From positions 248,001 to 312,000 of the forward strand of contig NZ_SSOC01000005.1 in the NCBI RefSeq assembly GCF_004801295.1: a stretch of 64,000 nucleotides of DNA. The letters run 5' to 3'. The notes below the pieces were generated by a model, which did no database searches, had not been told where the DNA came from, and saw nothing but the letters and a program-made list of their open reading frames with translations. A program made the translations under genes and the position numbers. Numbering within the stretch: position 1 is the stretch's first letter; the number at the start of each line of letters is the position of its first letter. The DNA is from Pseudothauera nasutitermitis. GTDB lineage: Bacteria > Pseudomonadota > Gammaproteobacteria > Burkholderiales > Rhodocyclaceae. Shown piece by piece: positions 9,476-18,332 of this stretch.

Positions 9476-10465
9476 ATGAACCCAGCCCAGCCCCGCGCCC
9501 CTTCCCAAGCCGCCGAACTCGCACGCCGTGTGCTGCGCATCGAGGCCGACGCGGTGGCCGCGCTGGCCGAGCGGGTCGGTGCGGAGTTCGAACGCGCGGT
9601 GGAACTCATCCTCGCACGCAGCGGGCGGGTCATCGTCACCGGCATCGGCAAGTCCGGCCACGTCGCCCGCAAGCTGGCCGCCACGCTGGCCAGTACCGGC
9701 ACGCCGGCCTATTTCGTCCACGCGGCGGAAGCCGCCCATGGCGACCTCGGCATGATCACCCCCGAGGACGTGGTGATCGCGCTGTCCAACTCCGGCTCCA
9801 GCGAGGAATTGCTCACCATCGTGCCGCTGGTCAAGCGCCAAGGCGCGCGGCTGATCTCGATGACCGGCAACCCGGCCTCGCCGCTCGCGCGCGAGGCCGA
9901 CGTGCATCTGGACGCCGCCGTCGCCGAGGAAGCCTGCCCGCTCAATCTCGCCCCCACCGCCAGCACCACCGCCGCGCTGGCGCTGGGCGACGCGCTGGCC
10001 GTCGCGCTGCTCGACGCGCGCGGCTTCGGCGCAGAGGATTTCGCCCGCTCGCACCCCGGCGGCGCGCTCGGCCGCCGCCTGCTCACCCATGTGCGCGACG
10101 TCATGCGCCCGCCCGAAAAGGTGCCGACGGTCAGCGGCGCAGCCAGCCTGTCCGAGGCTCTGCTGCAGGTCACCAAGGGCGGCATGGGCATGACCGCGGT
10201 GGTCGACGACCAGGGCCGCCCGGTGGGCATCTTCACCGACGGCGACCTGCGCCGCGCGCTGGAAAAGGGCTGCGACGTGCGCAATGCGCGGCTGGACGGC
10301 TGGATGAGCCGCTCTCCGCGCACCATCCAGCCCGACGCCCTGGCGGTGGCCGCGGCCGAGATGATGGAACGCCTGCGCATCAGCCAGCTGCTCGTCGTCG
10401 ATGCCGACGGTCGCCTGACCGGGGCGCTCACCACCCACGATCTGATGCTCGCCAAGGTCATCTGA
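9476..10465 (+). CDS. kdsD: Arabinose-5-phosphate isomerase (KdsD/KpsF)
   Basis: The 329-residue enzyme interconverts ribulose 5-phosphate and arabinose 5-phosphate, the first step to the LPS sugar Kdo. It has an N-terminal SIS domain (VIVTGIGKSGHVARKLAATL, then LSNSGSSEELL) and two C-terminal CBS domains (from about residue 205), the standard KdsD layout. I start at ATG 9476 because homologues begin close to this point; an in-frame ATG at 9443 would add 11 residues. The stop overlaps the kdsC start in an ATGA junction. Confidence 0.94.
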   Translation: MNPAQPRAPSQAAELARRVLRIEADAVAALAERVGAEFERAVELILARSGRVIVTGIGKSGHVARKLAATLASTGTPAYFVHAAEAAHGDLGMITPEDVVIALSNSGSSEELLTIVPLVKRQGARLISMTGNPASPLAREADVHLDAAVAEEACPLNLAPTASTTAALALGDALAVALLDARGFGAEDFARSHPGGALGRRLLTHVRDVMRPPEKVPTVSGAASLSEALLQVTKGGMGMTAVVDDQGRPVGIFTDGDLRRALEKGCDVRNARLDGWMSRSPRTIQPDALAVAAAEMMERLRISQLLVVDADGRLTGALTTHDLMLAKVI

Positions 10466-10986
10466 TGCGCACATCCCGCTCCCCCGCCAACCTGCGTCTG
10501 ATGGGCTTCGACGTCGATGGCGTGCTCACCGACGGCAGCCTGTACTTCACACCCAACGGCGAGGAAATCAAGGTGTTCTCCAGCCTCGACGGCCACGGCC
10601 TGAAGATGCTGCAGGGCGCCGGCATCGAAGTCATCATCATCAGCGGCCGCGCCTCGCGCGCGCTGGAACTGCGCGCCGCCAACCTGGGCATCGCCGAACT
10701 GCACATGGGCATCGAGGACAAGCGCGCCTGCATGGACGCCCTGCTCGCCCGCCGCGGTCTGCAACGCGCGCAGGCCGGCTACATGGGCGACGACGTGGTC
10801 GACCTGCCCGTGCTCGGCATCTGCGGCTTCGCCGCCACGCCGGCCGACGGCCACCACTTCGTGCGTGCCCACGTGGACTACGTCGCGCGCCACAACGGTG
10901 GCCGCGGCGCGGTACGCGAGGTGTGCGAACACATCCTCGCCAGCCAGGGCCGCCTCGACGCCCTGCTCGCCGCCTACCTGGACTGA
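10465..10986 (+). CDS. kdsC: KdsC 3-deoxy-manno-octulosonate-8-phosphatase
   Basis: A 173-residue HAD-family phosphatase without a cap domain. Motif I is FDVDGVLTDG near residue 16-25 with the two catalytic aspartates, motif II the ISGR serine, and motif III/IV the YMGDDVVDLPV loop. KdsC removes phosphate from Kdo-8-phosphate to give Kdo. It follows kdsD with a one-base stop/start overlap and precedes lptC, the common proteobacterial order. Confidence 0.95.
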   Translation: MRTSRSPANLRLMGFDVDGVLTDGSLYFTPNGEEIKVFSSLDGHGLKMLQGAGIEVIIISGRASRALELRAANLGIAELHMGIEDKRACMDALLARRGLQRAQAGYMGDDVVDLPVLGICGFAATPADGHHFVRAHVDYVARHNGGRGAVREVCEHILASQGRLDALLAAYLD

Positions 10987-10991
10987 GCGGC

Positions 10992-11570
10992 ATGCGTACC
11001 CACCTGCACCGCTTCTACCCCATCGCCGCCCTGGCGCTGCTGGCGGGCGCGACCATCTGGCTGGAACGCATCAGCGCCCCGACCGAAAGCCGTACCCCGA
11101 TCGCCGAACGCGGCAAGGCGGATTTCTCCGCGGACAACACCCGCCTGGTCAGCTACAGCCCCCAGGGCCGGCAGCGCTATGAGTTGCTGGCCGACCACAT
11201 CGTGCACTACCCGCACACCGACATCACCGAACTCACCCAGCCCCGCCTGCGCCACAACGCCGCCGACAGCGTGCTCTACCTCACTGCCAACAGCGGCGAG
11301 GCCTACCGCAACGGCGACGAGGTGCTGCTGCGCGGCGACGTGCGCGGACGCCGCAGCACGCCCGGCCAGGCCGATTCCACCTTCCGCTCCGAGTCGCTGA
11401 CGGTCTGGCCGGACGACCACCGCGCGGAAACCAAGGACCCGGTGGTGCTCACCCGCGGCACCACCGTCATCCACGCGCAGGGCATGCGCGCCGACAATCT
11501 CTTCGGAACCCTGCACCTGCCCGGCAGGGTCAACGCCACCATGCCGCGCAGCGGCCGGAACCCGCCATGA
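10992..11570 (+). CDS. lptC: LptC, LPS export bridge protein
   Basis: A 192-residue bitopic protein: a single N-terminal hydrophobic helix (about residues 7-22) anchors it in the inner membrane and the rest is the periplasmic beta-jellyroll typical of LptC/OstA (YLTANSGEAYRNGDEVLLRG). It receives LPS from LptBFG and passes it to LptA. Start ATG 10992 lies five bases after the kdsC stop; an earlier in-frame ATG lies inside kdsC. The stop overlaps lptA. Confidence 0.88.
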   Translation: MRTHLHRFYPIAALALLAGATIWLERISAPTESRTPIAERGKADFSADNTRLVSYSPQGRQRYELLADHIVHYPHTDITELTQPRLRHNAADSVLYLTANSGEAYRNGDEVLLRGDVRGRRSTPGQADSTFRSESLTVWPDDHRAETKDPVVLTRGTTVIHAQGMRADNLFGTLHLPGRVNATMPRSGRNPP

Positions 11571-12109
11571 ACCGTCCAGTCAGCACCGCCCTGCTCTGTC
11601 TCCTGACGCTCGCCGCCATGCCGGCGCTCGCCGAGCGCGCCGACCGCGAACAACCGGTCAACATCGAGGCCAACCAGGTCAACGTGGATGACCGGACCAA
11701 GACGCACATCTTCGAAGGCGACGTCATCCTCACCCAGGGCACGCTGCAGATCCGCGGCGACAAGCTGGTCGTCACCCAGGGCGCGGACGGCTTCCAGACC
11801 GGCGTGGCCACCGCCCTGGACAACCGCCTGGCCACCTTCCGCCAGCGCCGCGAAGGCACCAACGAATACGTCGAGGGCGAGGCCGAGCGCATCGAATACG
11901 ACAGCCGCACCGAGCGCGCCCGCCTTTTCGTGCGCGCCCTCGTCAAGAGCGGCGGCGACGAGGTGCGCGGCAACTTCATCGAGTACGACGCGATCAGCGA
12001 GAACTACGTGGTGACCAACGCCCCGGGCAGCTCGCCGCAATCCGGCGGACGCGTGCGCGCGGTGATCCAGCCCAAGGGCGCTGCCAGCCCCACCGCTCCC
12101 CAGCAGTAA
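11567..12109 (+). CDS. lptA: LptA periplasmic LPS transport protein
   Basis: A 180-residue precursor with a cleavable signal peptide (cut after ALA near residue 22) and an OstA beta-jellyroll domain; [19 protein letters not shown] and [19 protein letters not shown] are typical LptA strands. LptA oligomers form the bridge between inner and outer membranes for LPS. ATGA overlap with lptC. The gene normally following it, lptB, is not here; an enoyl-CoA hydratase comes next. Confidence 0.93.
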   Translation: MNRPVSTALLCLLTLAAMPALAERADREQPVNIEANQVNVDDRTKTHIFEGDVILTQGTLQIRGDKLVVTQGADGFQTGVATALDNRLATFRQRREGTNEYVEGEAERIEYDSRTERARLFVRALVKSGGDEVRGNFIEYDAISENYVVTNAPGSSPQSGGRVRAVIQPKGAASPTAPQQ

Positions 12110-12138
12110 CCCGTAGCCCCACAACTCGAGGAGACCGC

Positions 12139-12915
12139 ATGAGCTACACCCACATCCTGGTCGACACGCGCGGCCGCGTCGGCCTGATCACCCTGAACCG
12201 CCCGCAAGCCCTCAACGCGCTCAACGACGCGCTGATCGATGAAATCGGCCTGGCCCTCGACGGCTTCGAGGCCGACGAGAACATCGGCGCCATCGTCATC
12301 ACCGGCTCCGAGAAAGCCTTTGCCGCCGGCGCCGACATCGGCGCGATGGCCGGCTTCTCCTACATGGACGCCTACAAGGGCGACTACATCACGCGCAACT
12401 GGGAACGCGTGAAGACCTGCCGCAAACCGGTGATCGCCGCGGTGGCCGGCTTCGCGCTGGGCGGCGGCTGCGAACTGGCGATGACCTGCGACCTGCTCAT
12501 CGCCGCCGACACCGCCAAGTTCGGCCAGCCCGAAGTCAAGCTCGGCATCCTGCCGGGCGCCGGCGGCACCCAGCGCCTGCCGCGCGCCGTCGGCAAGGCC
12601 AAGGCCATGGACCTGTGCCTCACCGCGCGCTTCATGGACGCAGCCGAAGCCGAACGCGCCGGCCTGGTGTCCCGCGTGGTGCCGGCCGACAAGCTGCTCG
12701 ACGAGGCGCTGGCCGCCGCCGAAACCATTGCCGGCTACTCCCTGCCGGTGGTCATGATGATCAAGGAATCGGTCAACCGTGCCTACGAAAGCAGCCTCGC
12801 CGAAGGCCTGCTGTTCGAGCGCCGGCAATTCCACGCGGCCTTCGCGCTGGAAGACCAGAAGGAAGGCATGGCCGCCTTCGTGGAAAAGCGCAAGGCGCAG
12901 TTCAAGCACCGCTGA
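12139..12915 (+). CDS. Enoyl-CoA hydratase (crotonase family, ECHS1-like)
   Basis: The 258-residue protein is a close match in pattern to short-chain enoyl-CoA hydratases. It has the CoA/oxyanion segment [11 protein letters not shown], the catalytic glutamate in [12 protein letters not shown] and the second catalytic glutamate in [17 protein letters not shown]. It would hydrate short trans-2-enoyl-CoA to the L-3-hydroxyacyl-CoA in beta-oxidation or in degradation of aromatic or branched acids. GAGGAG lies nine bases before the ATG, so it can be translated independently of lptA. An intrinsic terminator follows at 12950. Confidence 0.92.
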   Translation: MSYTHILVDTRGRVGLITLNRPQALNALNDALIDEIGLALDGFEADENIGAIVITGSEKAFAAGADIGAMAGFSYMDAYKGDYITRNWERVKTCRKPVIAAVAGFALGGGCELAMTCDLLIAADTAKFGQPEVKLGILPGAGGTQRLPRAVGKAKAMDLCLTARFMDAAEAERAGLVSRVVPADKLLDEALAAAETIAGYSLPVVMMIKESVNRAYESSLAEGLLFERRQFHAAFALEDQKEGMAAFVEKRKAQFKHR

Positions 12916-12949
12916 TCCAGGGCACCGCGGCCGGCAGGCCGCCCGCCCG

Positions 12950-12974
12950 AGCCGGCCTTCATGGCCGGCTTTTT
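12950..12974 (+). terminator. Intrinsic terminator after the enoyl-CoA hydratase
   Basis: An 8-bp stem (AGCCGGCC at 12950-12957 with GGCCGGCT at 12963-12970) closes a 5-base loop and is followed by a run of T to 12974. It ends the kdsD-lptA-hydratase unit and separates it from the phasin promoter. Confidence 0.8.
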
Positions 12975-13129
12975 CGTGCCCGCCAGCCTGCCCGGCACAC
13001 GCAACGCCCACGCTGGATTGCGATACCCATTCTGGGGAATCGGCAGGCTTCCTGGCAGACAACCACAACATTGGTTAACCGTTTGAATCGACTCATTGAA
13101 ACAGAGTGCTGCGACGCACCAGATGTCGC

Positions 13130-13157
13130 TTGACTTGGCAAGGGGTGCACCTATAAT
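13130..13157 (+). promoter_or_regulatory. Strong sigma-70 promoter of the phasin gene
   Basis: TTGACT (13130-13135) and a perfect TATAAT (13152-13157) are separated by 16 bases. It is the best sigma-70 match I found in the window, as expected for an abundant granule protein. Predicted start of transcription is near 13164, leaving a leader of about 75 bases. Confidence 0.75.
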
Positions 13158-13178
13158 CGGATGCATGATGCACCGCAG

Positions 13179-13196
13179 CAATTCCATCCGGAATTG
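13179..13196 (+). repeat. Leader hairpin of the phasin mRNA
   Basis: A perfect 7-bp inverted repeat, CAATTCC at 13179-13185 and GGAATTG at 13190-13196, with a 4-base loop, lies in the untranslated leader between the -10 element and the ribosome site. It could protect the 5' end of the message or be an operator; the sequence alone does not decide. Confidence 0.5.
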
Positions 13197-13238
13197 CAGG
13201 CGCATTGAAATCCACCCAAATCAATGAAGGAGATCCAC

Positions 13239-13802
13239 ATGGTTGCCACCCCCGAACAGTTCGCCGCCTACAACAAAGCCAACATCGAAACCCTGCTGAC
13301 CCTGGCCAACAGCGCCTTCGCCAACGCCGAGCGTCTGGCCGCGCTGAACCTGAACACCGCCCGCTCCCTGCTGGAAGACGGCGTGTCCAACGCCAAGGCC
13401 CTGCTGGCCGTCAAGGACGCCCAGGAGCTGATCAGCCTGCAGACCTCGCTGGCCCAGCCGCTGGTCGAGAAGGCCGTGGCCTACACCCGCAGCGTGTACG
13501 AGATCACCTCGCAGAGCCAGGAAGAAGTCTCCAAGCTGCTGGAAGCCCAGGTCGCCGAACTGAACAAGGGTGTCGCCACCGCGCTGGACAAGGCCGCCAA
13601 GTCCGCGCCGGCCGGTTCCGACGTGGCCGTGGCCGCGGTCAAGTCCGCCATCGCCGCCGCCAACAGCGCCTACGACAGCCTGAGCAAGGCCGCCAAGCAG
13701 GTCGCCGAGATCGCCGAAGCCAACGTGGCCGCCGCGACCAACGCCACCGTGAAGGCCGTCAGCACCGGCACCAAGACCACCGCCAGCAAGAAGGCTGCCT
13801 AA
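13239..13802 (+). CDS. phaP: Phasin family protein (PHA granule-associated)
   Basis: The 187-residue protein is almost wholly helical and alanine-rich. The start VATPEQFAAYNKANIETLLT is the signature of the betaproteobacterial phasin family, and the C-terminus is a lysine/alanine/threonine-rich tail like that of other PhaP proteins. Phasins coat polyhydroxyalkanoate granules. ATG 13239 is chosen over ATG 13224 because AAGGAG (from 13226) then stands at proper distance. It is a single-gene unit with its own strong promoter and terminator. No PHA synthase is in the window. Confidence 0.9.
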   Translation: MVATPEQFAAYNKANIETLLTLANSAFANAERLAALNLNTARSLLEDGVSNAKALLAVKDAQELISLQTSLAQPLVEKAVAYTRSVYEITSQSQEEVSKLLEAQVAELNKGVATALDKAAKSAPAGSDVAVAAVKSAIAAANSAYDSLSKAAKQVAEIAEANVAAATNATVKAVSTGTKTTASKKAA

Positions 13803-13820
13803 GCCTTCCCTGCCGCGCGC

Positions 13821-13870
13821 TCCGGGCTCTCCGCCCGGATATGAAAAAGCCCCGCTCCGGCGGGGCTTTT
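13821..13870 (+). terminator. Tandem hairpins with intrinsic terminator after the phasin
   Basis: The first hairpin is TCCGGGC (13821-13827) with GCCCGGA (13833-13839). The second is a longer stem, AAAAGCCCCGC (13845-13855) with GCGGGGCTTTT (13860-13870), with a 4-base loop and flanking A and T runs. It works on both strands and also closes the minus-strand plsC transcript that converges here. Confidence 0.85.
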
Positions 13871-13917
13871 CATTTTGTGCGACGCGCGCGACGCCGCCCG
13901 GCAAGGCGGCCGGACGC

Positions 13918-14679
13918 TCAGTCGGCTGCCGCGTCCCCGGCCTGCTGCGGCGCCTTTCCGTCCTGATAATGGTGCGGGAACAGGCGGTGCATTTCCGCCT
14001 CGATCCAGCGCTCCGCCTCGGCATTGATCGCCTCGGTCCGCCGGCCCGTGGTCTGGATCACCGGCCCGATGCTCACGGTGATCTCGCCCGGACGCTTGAA
14101 GAAGGCATTGCGCTGCCAGAACTCGCCGGCATTGTGCGCCACCGGCACCACCGGCACCCTGGCGCGCCGGGCCAGCAGCGCGCCACCCGGCTTGTAGCGC
14201 CGGGTGGCGCCCGGCGCCACCCGCGTGCCCTCGGGGAACACCACGATCCAGTATCCCTCCTTCAGGCGTTCGCAGCCCTGCTCGATCACCTGCGCCAACG
14301 CATCCTTGCCGGCGGCGCGGTCGATGGCGATGCCGGGCACCTGCGCCAGCGCCCAGCCAAAGAAGGGAATGCGCAGCAACTCGCGCTTGAGCACGAAGCA
14401 CAACGGCGGAAAGATCTTCTGGAAGGCGATGGTTTCCCAGGCCGACTGGTGCTTGGCGAGGACCACCGCAGCGCCCGCAGGAATGTTCTCCCGCCCGATG
14501 ACCCGGTAACGGATGCCCAGCACGTGCCAGATGAACCACTGCATGAGCGGCGCCCAAAAAGTGATCAGGCGGTGGCGCACACGCGCGGAAAACGGAAACA
14601 GCAGCGTGCCGAAGATGGCATACGGCAGCGTCACCACGACGAGGATCAGGGCGAACAGAACGGAACGGAAGACGAACAC
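13918..14679 (-). CDS. plsC: 1-acyl-sn-glycerol-3-phosphate acyltransferase
   Basis: A 253-residue inner-membrane acyltransferase that makes phosphatidic acid from lysophosphatidic acid. An N-terminal hydrophobic segment (about residues 4-28) precedes block I AKHQSAWE, where the usual HX4D has glutamate in place of aspartate, as in many betaproteobacterial PlsC, and block III VVFPEGTR. It is the last gene of the miaB-to-plsC minus-strand run and lies 43 bases after gmhB. Confidence 0.9.
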   Translation of the reverse strand: MFVFRSVLFALILVVVTLPYAIFGTLLFPFSARVRHRLITFWAPLMQWFIWHVLGIRYRVIGRENIPAGAAVVLAKHQSAWETIAFQKIFPPLCFVLKRELLRIPFFGWALAQVPGIAIDRAAGKDALAQVIEQGCERLKEGYWIVVFPEGTRVAPGATRRYKPGGALLARRARVPVVPVAHNAGEFWQRNAFFKRPGEITVSIGPVIQTTGRRTEAINAEAERWIEAEMHRLFPHHYQDGKAPQQAGDAAAD

Positions 14680-14722
14680 GGGCGGGAATTCCCAAAAAGC
14701 CGCCGGACGCGGCGGAGCACCG

Positions 14723-15256
14723 TCAGGCGGTGAGGTCGGCCACCAGCGTGGCCAGGTCGGGATAGATTTCGGTGCCCGGCGGCAGGTCCGGGTCCTCCCG
14801 GGTTTTCTGCCCCTTGCCGGTGAGCACCAGGTAGGGCTTGCAGCCCACCGCCAAGCCGGCCTGCAGGTCGCGCAGGCTGTCGCCGACCATCGGCACGCCT
14901 TCCAGGGGCACGTTGAAGCGCGCGCCGATCTCGCGCAGCATGCCGGGGCGCGGCTTGCGGCACTCGCAGGTGGAATCCGCCGCGTGCGGGCAGAAGAAGA
15001 TCGCGTCCAGGCGGCCGCCGGCCTGGGTCAGGCTCTTCACCATCTTTTCGTGGATGGCGTTGAGCGTGTCCATGCCGAACAGCCCACGCCCCACGCCCGA
15101 CTGGTTGGTCGCCACCACCACCCGCCAGCCCCACTGGTTGAGGCGGGCAATGGCTTCCAGCGAGCCGGTGATCGGCTTCCACTCGTCCGGCGATTTGATG
15201 AACTGGTCGGAATCGTGGTTGATGACGCCGTCGCGGTCGAGGATGATCAGCTTCAC
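14723..15256 (-). CDS. gmhB: D-glycero-beta-D-manno-heptose-1,7-bisphosphate 7-phosphatase
   Basis: The 177-residue HAD phosphatase has motif I ILDRDGVINHDS at residues 4-15, the threonine motif VVVATNQSGVGRG, the zinc-binding loop FFCPHAADSTCECRKPRPGM and motif IV MVGDSLRDLQA. It removes the 7-phosphate in ADP-heptose synthesis for the LPS inner core. It lies ten bases after glyS on the same strand, and glyQ-glyS-gmhB-plsC is a common betaproteobacterial order. Confidence 0.95.
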   Translation of the reverse strand: MKLIILDRDGVINHDSDQFIKSPDEWKPITGSLEAIARLNQWGWRVVVATNQSGVGRGLFGMDTLNAIHEKMVKSLTQAGGRLDAIFFCPHAADSTCECRKPRPGMLREIGARFNVPLEGVPMVGDSLRDLQAGLAVGCKPYLVLTGKGQKTREDPDLPPGTEIYPDLATLVADLTA

Positions 15257-15266
15257 GGCATGCGCC

Positions 15267-17375
15267 TCAGGCGGACAGGCGGGAGATGTCGGCGACGCGG
15301 TTCATCAGCCCGGCCAGCTGGTTGAGCAGGGCCAGGCGGTTGGCACGGGTGAGCGGTTCCTCGGCCATCACCATGACCTCCTCGAAGAAGCGGTCCACCT
15401 CGGCACGCAGGCCGGCCAGCACGCACAGCGCGTCGGCGTAGTCCTCGTTGTCCACGTGCGAGCGCACCAGCGGCGCGACTTCCACGACGCGGTGGAACAG
15501 CGCCTTCTCGGCCGCCTCCTGCAACAGCGCAATGTCCGGCTCGCCCAGCGTGCCTTCCGCCTTCTTCAGGATGTTGACGATGCGCTTGTTGGCGGCGGCC
15601 AGCGCCTCGGCCTCCGGCAGGGCGCGGAAGGCGCGCACGGCATCGAGCTTCACCGGGACCAGGTCGATGCGCGCCGGGCGCAGGGCGAGCACCGCGTCGA
15701 TCACGTCCGGCGCATGGCCGGGCTGCTGCTCGTCGCCGCGCAGCAGATGGCGCAGGCGCTCGAAGAGGAAATCGAGCAGTTGCGCGCGATGGCCCTCGAC
15801 GCTCAGCAGGCCGGGCTTGAAGCCGGCGGCGGCCTCGTCGATGAGTTCGTCGAGAGCCAGCGGCAGCGGCGTTTCGATGAGGATGCGCAGCACGCCGAGC
15901 GCGGCGCGGCGCAGGGCGAACGGATCCTTGTCGCCGGTGGGCACCAGGCCGATGCCGAAGAAGCCGGCCAGCGCGTCCAGCTTGTCGGCCAGCGCCACGG
16001 CGGCGGCGATGTTGCCGGCCGGCAGCGCGTCGCCGGCGAAGCGCGGCTGGTAATGCGCCTGGATGGCATCGGCAACCACTTCGCCCTCGCCGTCGGCCAG
16101 CGCGTAGTAGCGTCCCATGATGCCTTGCAGTTCGGGGAATTCGCCGACCATCTCGGTGACCAGATCGGCCTTGGCCAGCCGCGCGGCGCGCCGTGCGGCG
16201 GCCTCGTCCGCGCCCAGGCGGGCGGCGATGCGGCCAGCCAGCGCTTCCAGGCGCTCGACGCGTTCCAGCACGCTGCCGAGCTTGTTGTGATAGACCACGT
16301 TGCCCAGGCGCGGCAGGCGGGAGTCGAGCTTGTGCTTCTTGTCGGTTTCGAAGAAGAAGCGCGCGTCCGACAGGCGCGGACGCACCACGCGGGCGTTGCC
16401 GGAGACGATGTTGGCCGGGTCGCTCACCCGCATGTTGGAGACGATCAGGAAGCGGTTCTGCAACTTGCCGGCGGCGTCGAACAGGGGAAAGTACTTCTGG
16501 TTGGCCTGCATGGTGAGGATCAGGCATTCCTGCGGTACGGCGAGGAATTCGGCCTCGAATTCCCCGACGTACACCGTCGGGTGCTCCACCAGCGCGCTCA
16601 CTTCGTCGAGCAGGTCGGCATGCTCGCCCAGCTGCGCGCCCAGGCGCGCGGCCTCGGCCAGCAACTGGCGCTCGATGTCGGCGCGCCGCTCGGCGAAGTC
16701 CGGCACCACCTTGCCCTCGGCCAGCAGCGTGGGCTCGTAGGCTTCCGCCGTGGCGATGTCGATGTCGCCCCGGCTCATGAAGCGGTGCCCGCGCGTGGTG
16801 CGCCCGGCATCCAGGTCGAGCACGCGGCCCGGCACCACGTCGGCGCCGTGCAGCATCACCAGCTTGTGCACCGGGCGCACGAAGGTGGCCTCGCCATCGC
16901 CCCAGCGCATCACCTTGGGGATCGGCAGCGCCTTCACCGCGTCCTGCACGATGCCGGCGAGCACCTGGGCCAACTGCGCGCCAGCCACGGTGGCGGTGTG
17001 GAACAGCGCCTCGGCCTTGCCGTCGAGGCGGCGTTCGAAACCGGCCACGGCCTCGGCGGGAATGCCCTTGGCCTCCATCTTCTTCCGCAGCGCGGGCGTG
17101 GGTTTGCCTTCCGCGTCCAGCGCCACGGACACCGGCATCAGCTTCTCGGTGACTTCCTGCGCCTCCGCCTGATCCAGCACACCGGGCATCACGATGGCGA
17201 TACGGCGCGGACTGGCGAACCAGCGGAAGCCGGCGCCGGCATCGGCCAGGCCGCGGGCCTTGAGGCCCTCGGCAATCTTGCCGGCAAAGGTTTCGCCCAG
17301 GCGCGGCAGGGCCTTGGGCGGCAGTTCCTCGGTGAGCAGTTCGACGAGCAGGGTGGCTTGCTTGCGGGCCGTCAT
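15267..17375 (-). CDS. glyS: Glycine-tRNA ligase beta subunit
   Basis: The 702-residue beta subunit starts [20 protein letters not shown], the usual opening ([15 protein letters not shown]-like), and ends in an anticodon-binding DALR-like domain. With GlyQ it forms the alpha2-beta2 synthetase that charges tRNA-Gly. I start it at ATG 17375, which overlaps the glyQ stop (17372-17374); the frame remains open further upstream but reads against glyQ. Length fits the family (about 690-720). Confidence 0.96.
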   Translation of the reverse strand: MTARKQATLLVELLTEELPPKALPRLGETFAGKIAEGLKARGLADAGAGFRWFASPRRIAIVMPGVLDQAEAQEVTEKLMPVSVALDAEGKPTPALRKKMEAKGIPAEAVAGFERRLDGKAEALFHTATVAGAQLAQVLAGIVQDAVKALPIPKVMRWGDGEATFVRPVHKLVMLHGADVVPGRVLDLDAGRTTRGHRFMSRGDIDIATAEAYEPTLLAEGKVVPDFAERRADIERQLLAEAARLGAQLGEHADLLDEVSALVEHPTVYVGEFEAEFLAVPQECLILTMQANQKYFPLFDAAGKLQNRFLIVSNMRVSDPANIVSGNARVVRPRLSDARFFFETDKKHKLDSRLPRLGNVVYHNKLGSVLERVERLEALAGRIAARLGADEAAARRAARLAKADLVTEMVGEFPELQGIMGRYYALADGEGEVVADAIQAHYQPRFAGDALPAGNIAAAVALADKLDALAGFFGIGLVPTGDKDPFALRRAALGVLRILIETPLPLALDELIDEAAAGFKPGLLSVEGHRAQLLDFLFERLRHLLRGDEQQPGHAPDVIDAVLALRPARIDLVPVKLDAVRAFRALPEAEALAAANKRIVNILKKAEGTLGEPDIALLQEAAEKALFHRVVEVAPLVRSHVDNEDYADALCVLAGLRAEVDRFFEEVMVMAEEPLTRANRLALLNQLAGLMNRVADISRLSA

Positions 17376-18286
17376 TGCGCGGCCTCCTTGTTGTTCAGCA
17401 TCGGGAAGCCGAGCGCTTCGCGGGATTCGAAATAGGCCTGGGCGACGGCGCGCGACAGGTTGCGGATGCGGCCGATGTAGGCGGCACGCTCGGTCACCGA
17501 GATGGCGCCGCGCGCGTCCAGCATGTTGAAGGTGTGCGCGGCCTTCAGCACCAGCTCGTAGGCCGGCAGGGCCAGGCCGGCTTCCATCACGCGCCTGGCC
17601 TCGGACTCGTAGTTGGCGAACAGCGAGAACAGGAATTCGACGTTGGAATGCTCGAAGTTGAACTTCGACTGCTCCACCTCGTTCTGGTGGAACACGTCGC
17701 CGTAGCTCACCCTGGAGCCGTCCGGGTACACCGCCCACACCAGGTCATAGACGTTTTCCACGCCCTGCAGGTACATGGCCAGGCGTTCCAGGCCGTAGGT
17801 GATCTCGCCCAGCACCGGCTTGCAGTCCAGCCCGCCGACCTGCTGGAAGTAGGTGAACTGGGTGACTTCCATGCCGTCCAGCCACACTTCCCAGCCCAGG
17901 CCCCAGGCGCCCAGCGTGGGGTTTTCCCAGTCGTCCTCGACGAAGCGGATGTCGTGCACGCCGGGGTCGATGCCCAGCGCGCGCAGGCTGTCCAGGTAGA
18001 GTTCCTGGATGTTCAGCGGCGAGGGCTTGAGTACCACCTGATACTGGTAGTAGTGCTGCAGGCGGTTGGGGTTCTCGCCGTAGCGCCCGTCCTTGGGGCG
18101 GCGCGAGGGCTGCACGTAGGCGGCGTTCCACGGCTCCGGGCCGATGGCGCGCAGGAAGGTGGCGGTGTGGCTGGTGCCGGCGCCCACTTCGAGATCGTAG
18201 GGCTGCAACAGCACGCAGCCGCGTTCGCCCCAGAATTGCTGGAGCGTCAGGATGACTTGCTGGAAGGTCGGTTTCTGAACGGACAT
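17372..18286 (-). CDS. glyQ: Glycine-tRNA ligase alpha subunit
   Basis: A 304-residue alpha subunit with class II synthetase motifs: [20 protein letters not shown] at the start, [20 protein letters not shown] and [12 protein letters not shown]. It holds the aminoacylation active site. Start ATG 18286 gives MSVQKPTF, as in relatives; the longer open frame runs into the lnt end. Ends in a four-base overlap with glyS. Confidence 0.97.
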   Translation of the reverse strand: MSVQKPTFQQVILTLQQFWGERGCVLLQPYDLEVGAGTSHTATFLRAIGPEPWNAAYVQPSRRPKDGRYGENPNRLQHYYQYQVVLKPSPLNIQELYLDSLRALGIDPGVHDIRFVEDDWENPTLGAWGLGWEVWLDGMEVTQFTYFQQVGGLDCKPVLGEITYGLERLAMYLQGVENVYDLVWAVYPDGSRVSYGDVFHQNEVEQSKFNFEHSNVEFLFSLFANYESEARRVMEAGLALPAYELVLKAAHTFNMLDARGAISVTERAAYIGRIRNLSRAVAQAYFESREALGFPMLNNKEAAQ

Positions 18287-18332
18287 GGTAGCGGGCGGCG
18301 GGAGCCGCGCGGCGGACGCAAAGACGTGGATT

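Noticed and set aside
12961-13077. A small open frame starting at ATG 12961
   Set aside because: It starts inside the terminator hairpin of the hydratase gene and has no ribosome site.
14838-17435. An 865-codon open frame on the plus strand opposite glyS and gmhB
   Set aside because: glyS and gmhB are certain on the minus strand; the opposing frame shows no recognised motif.
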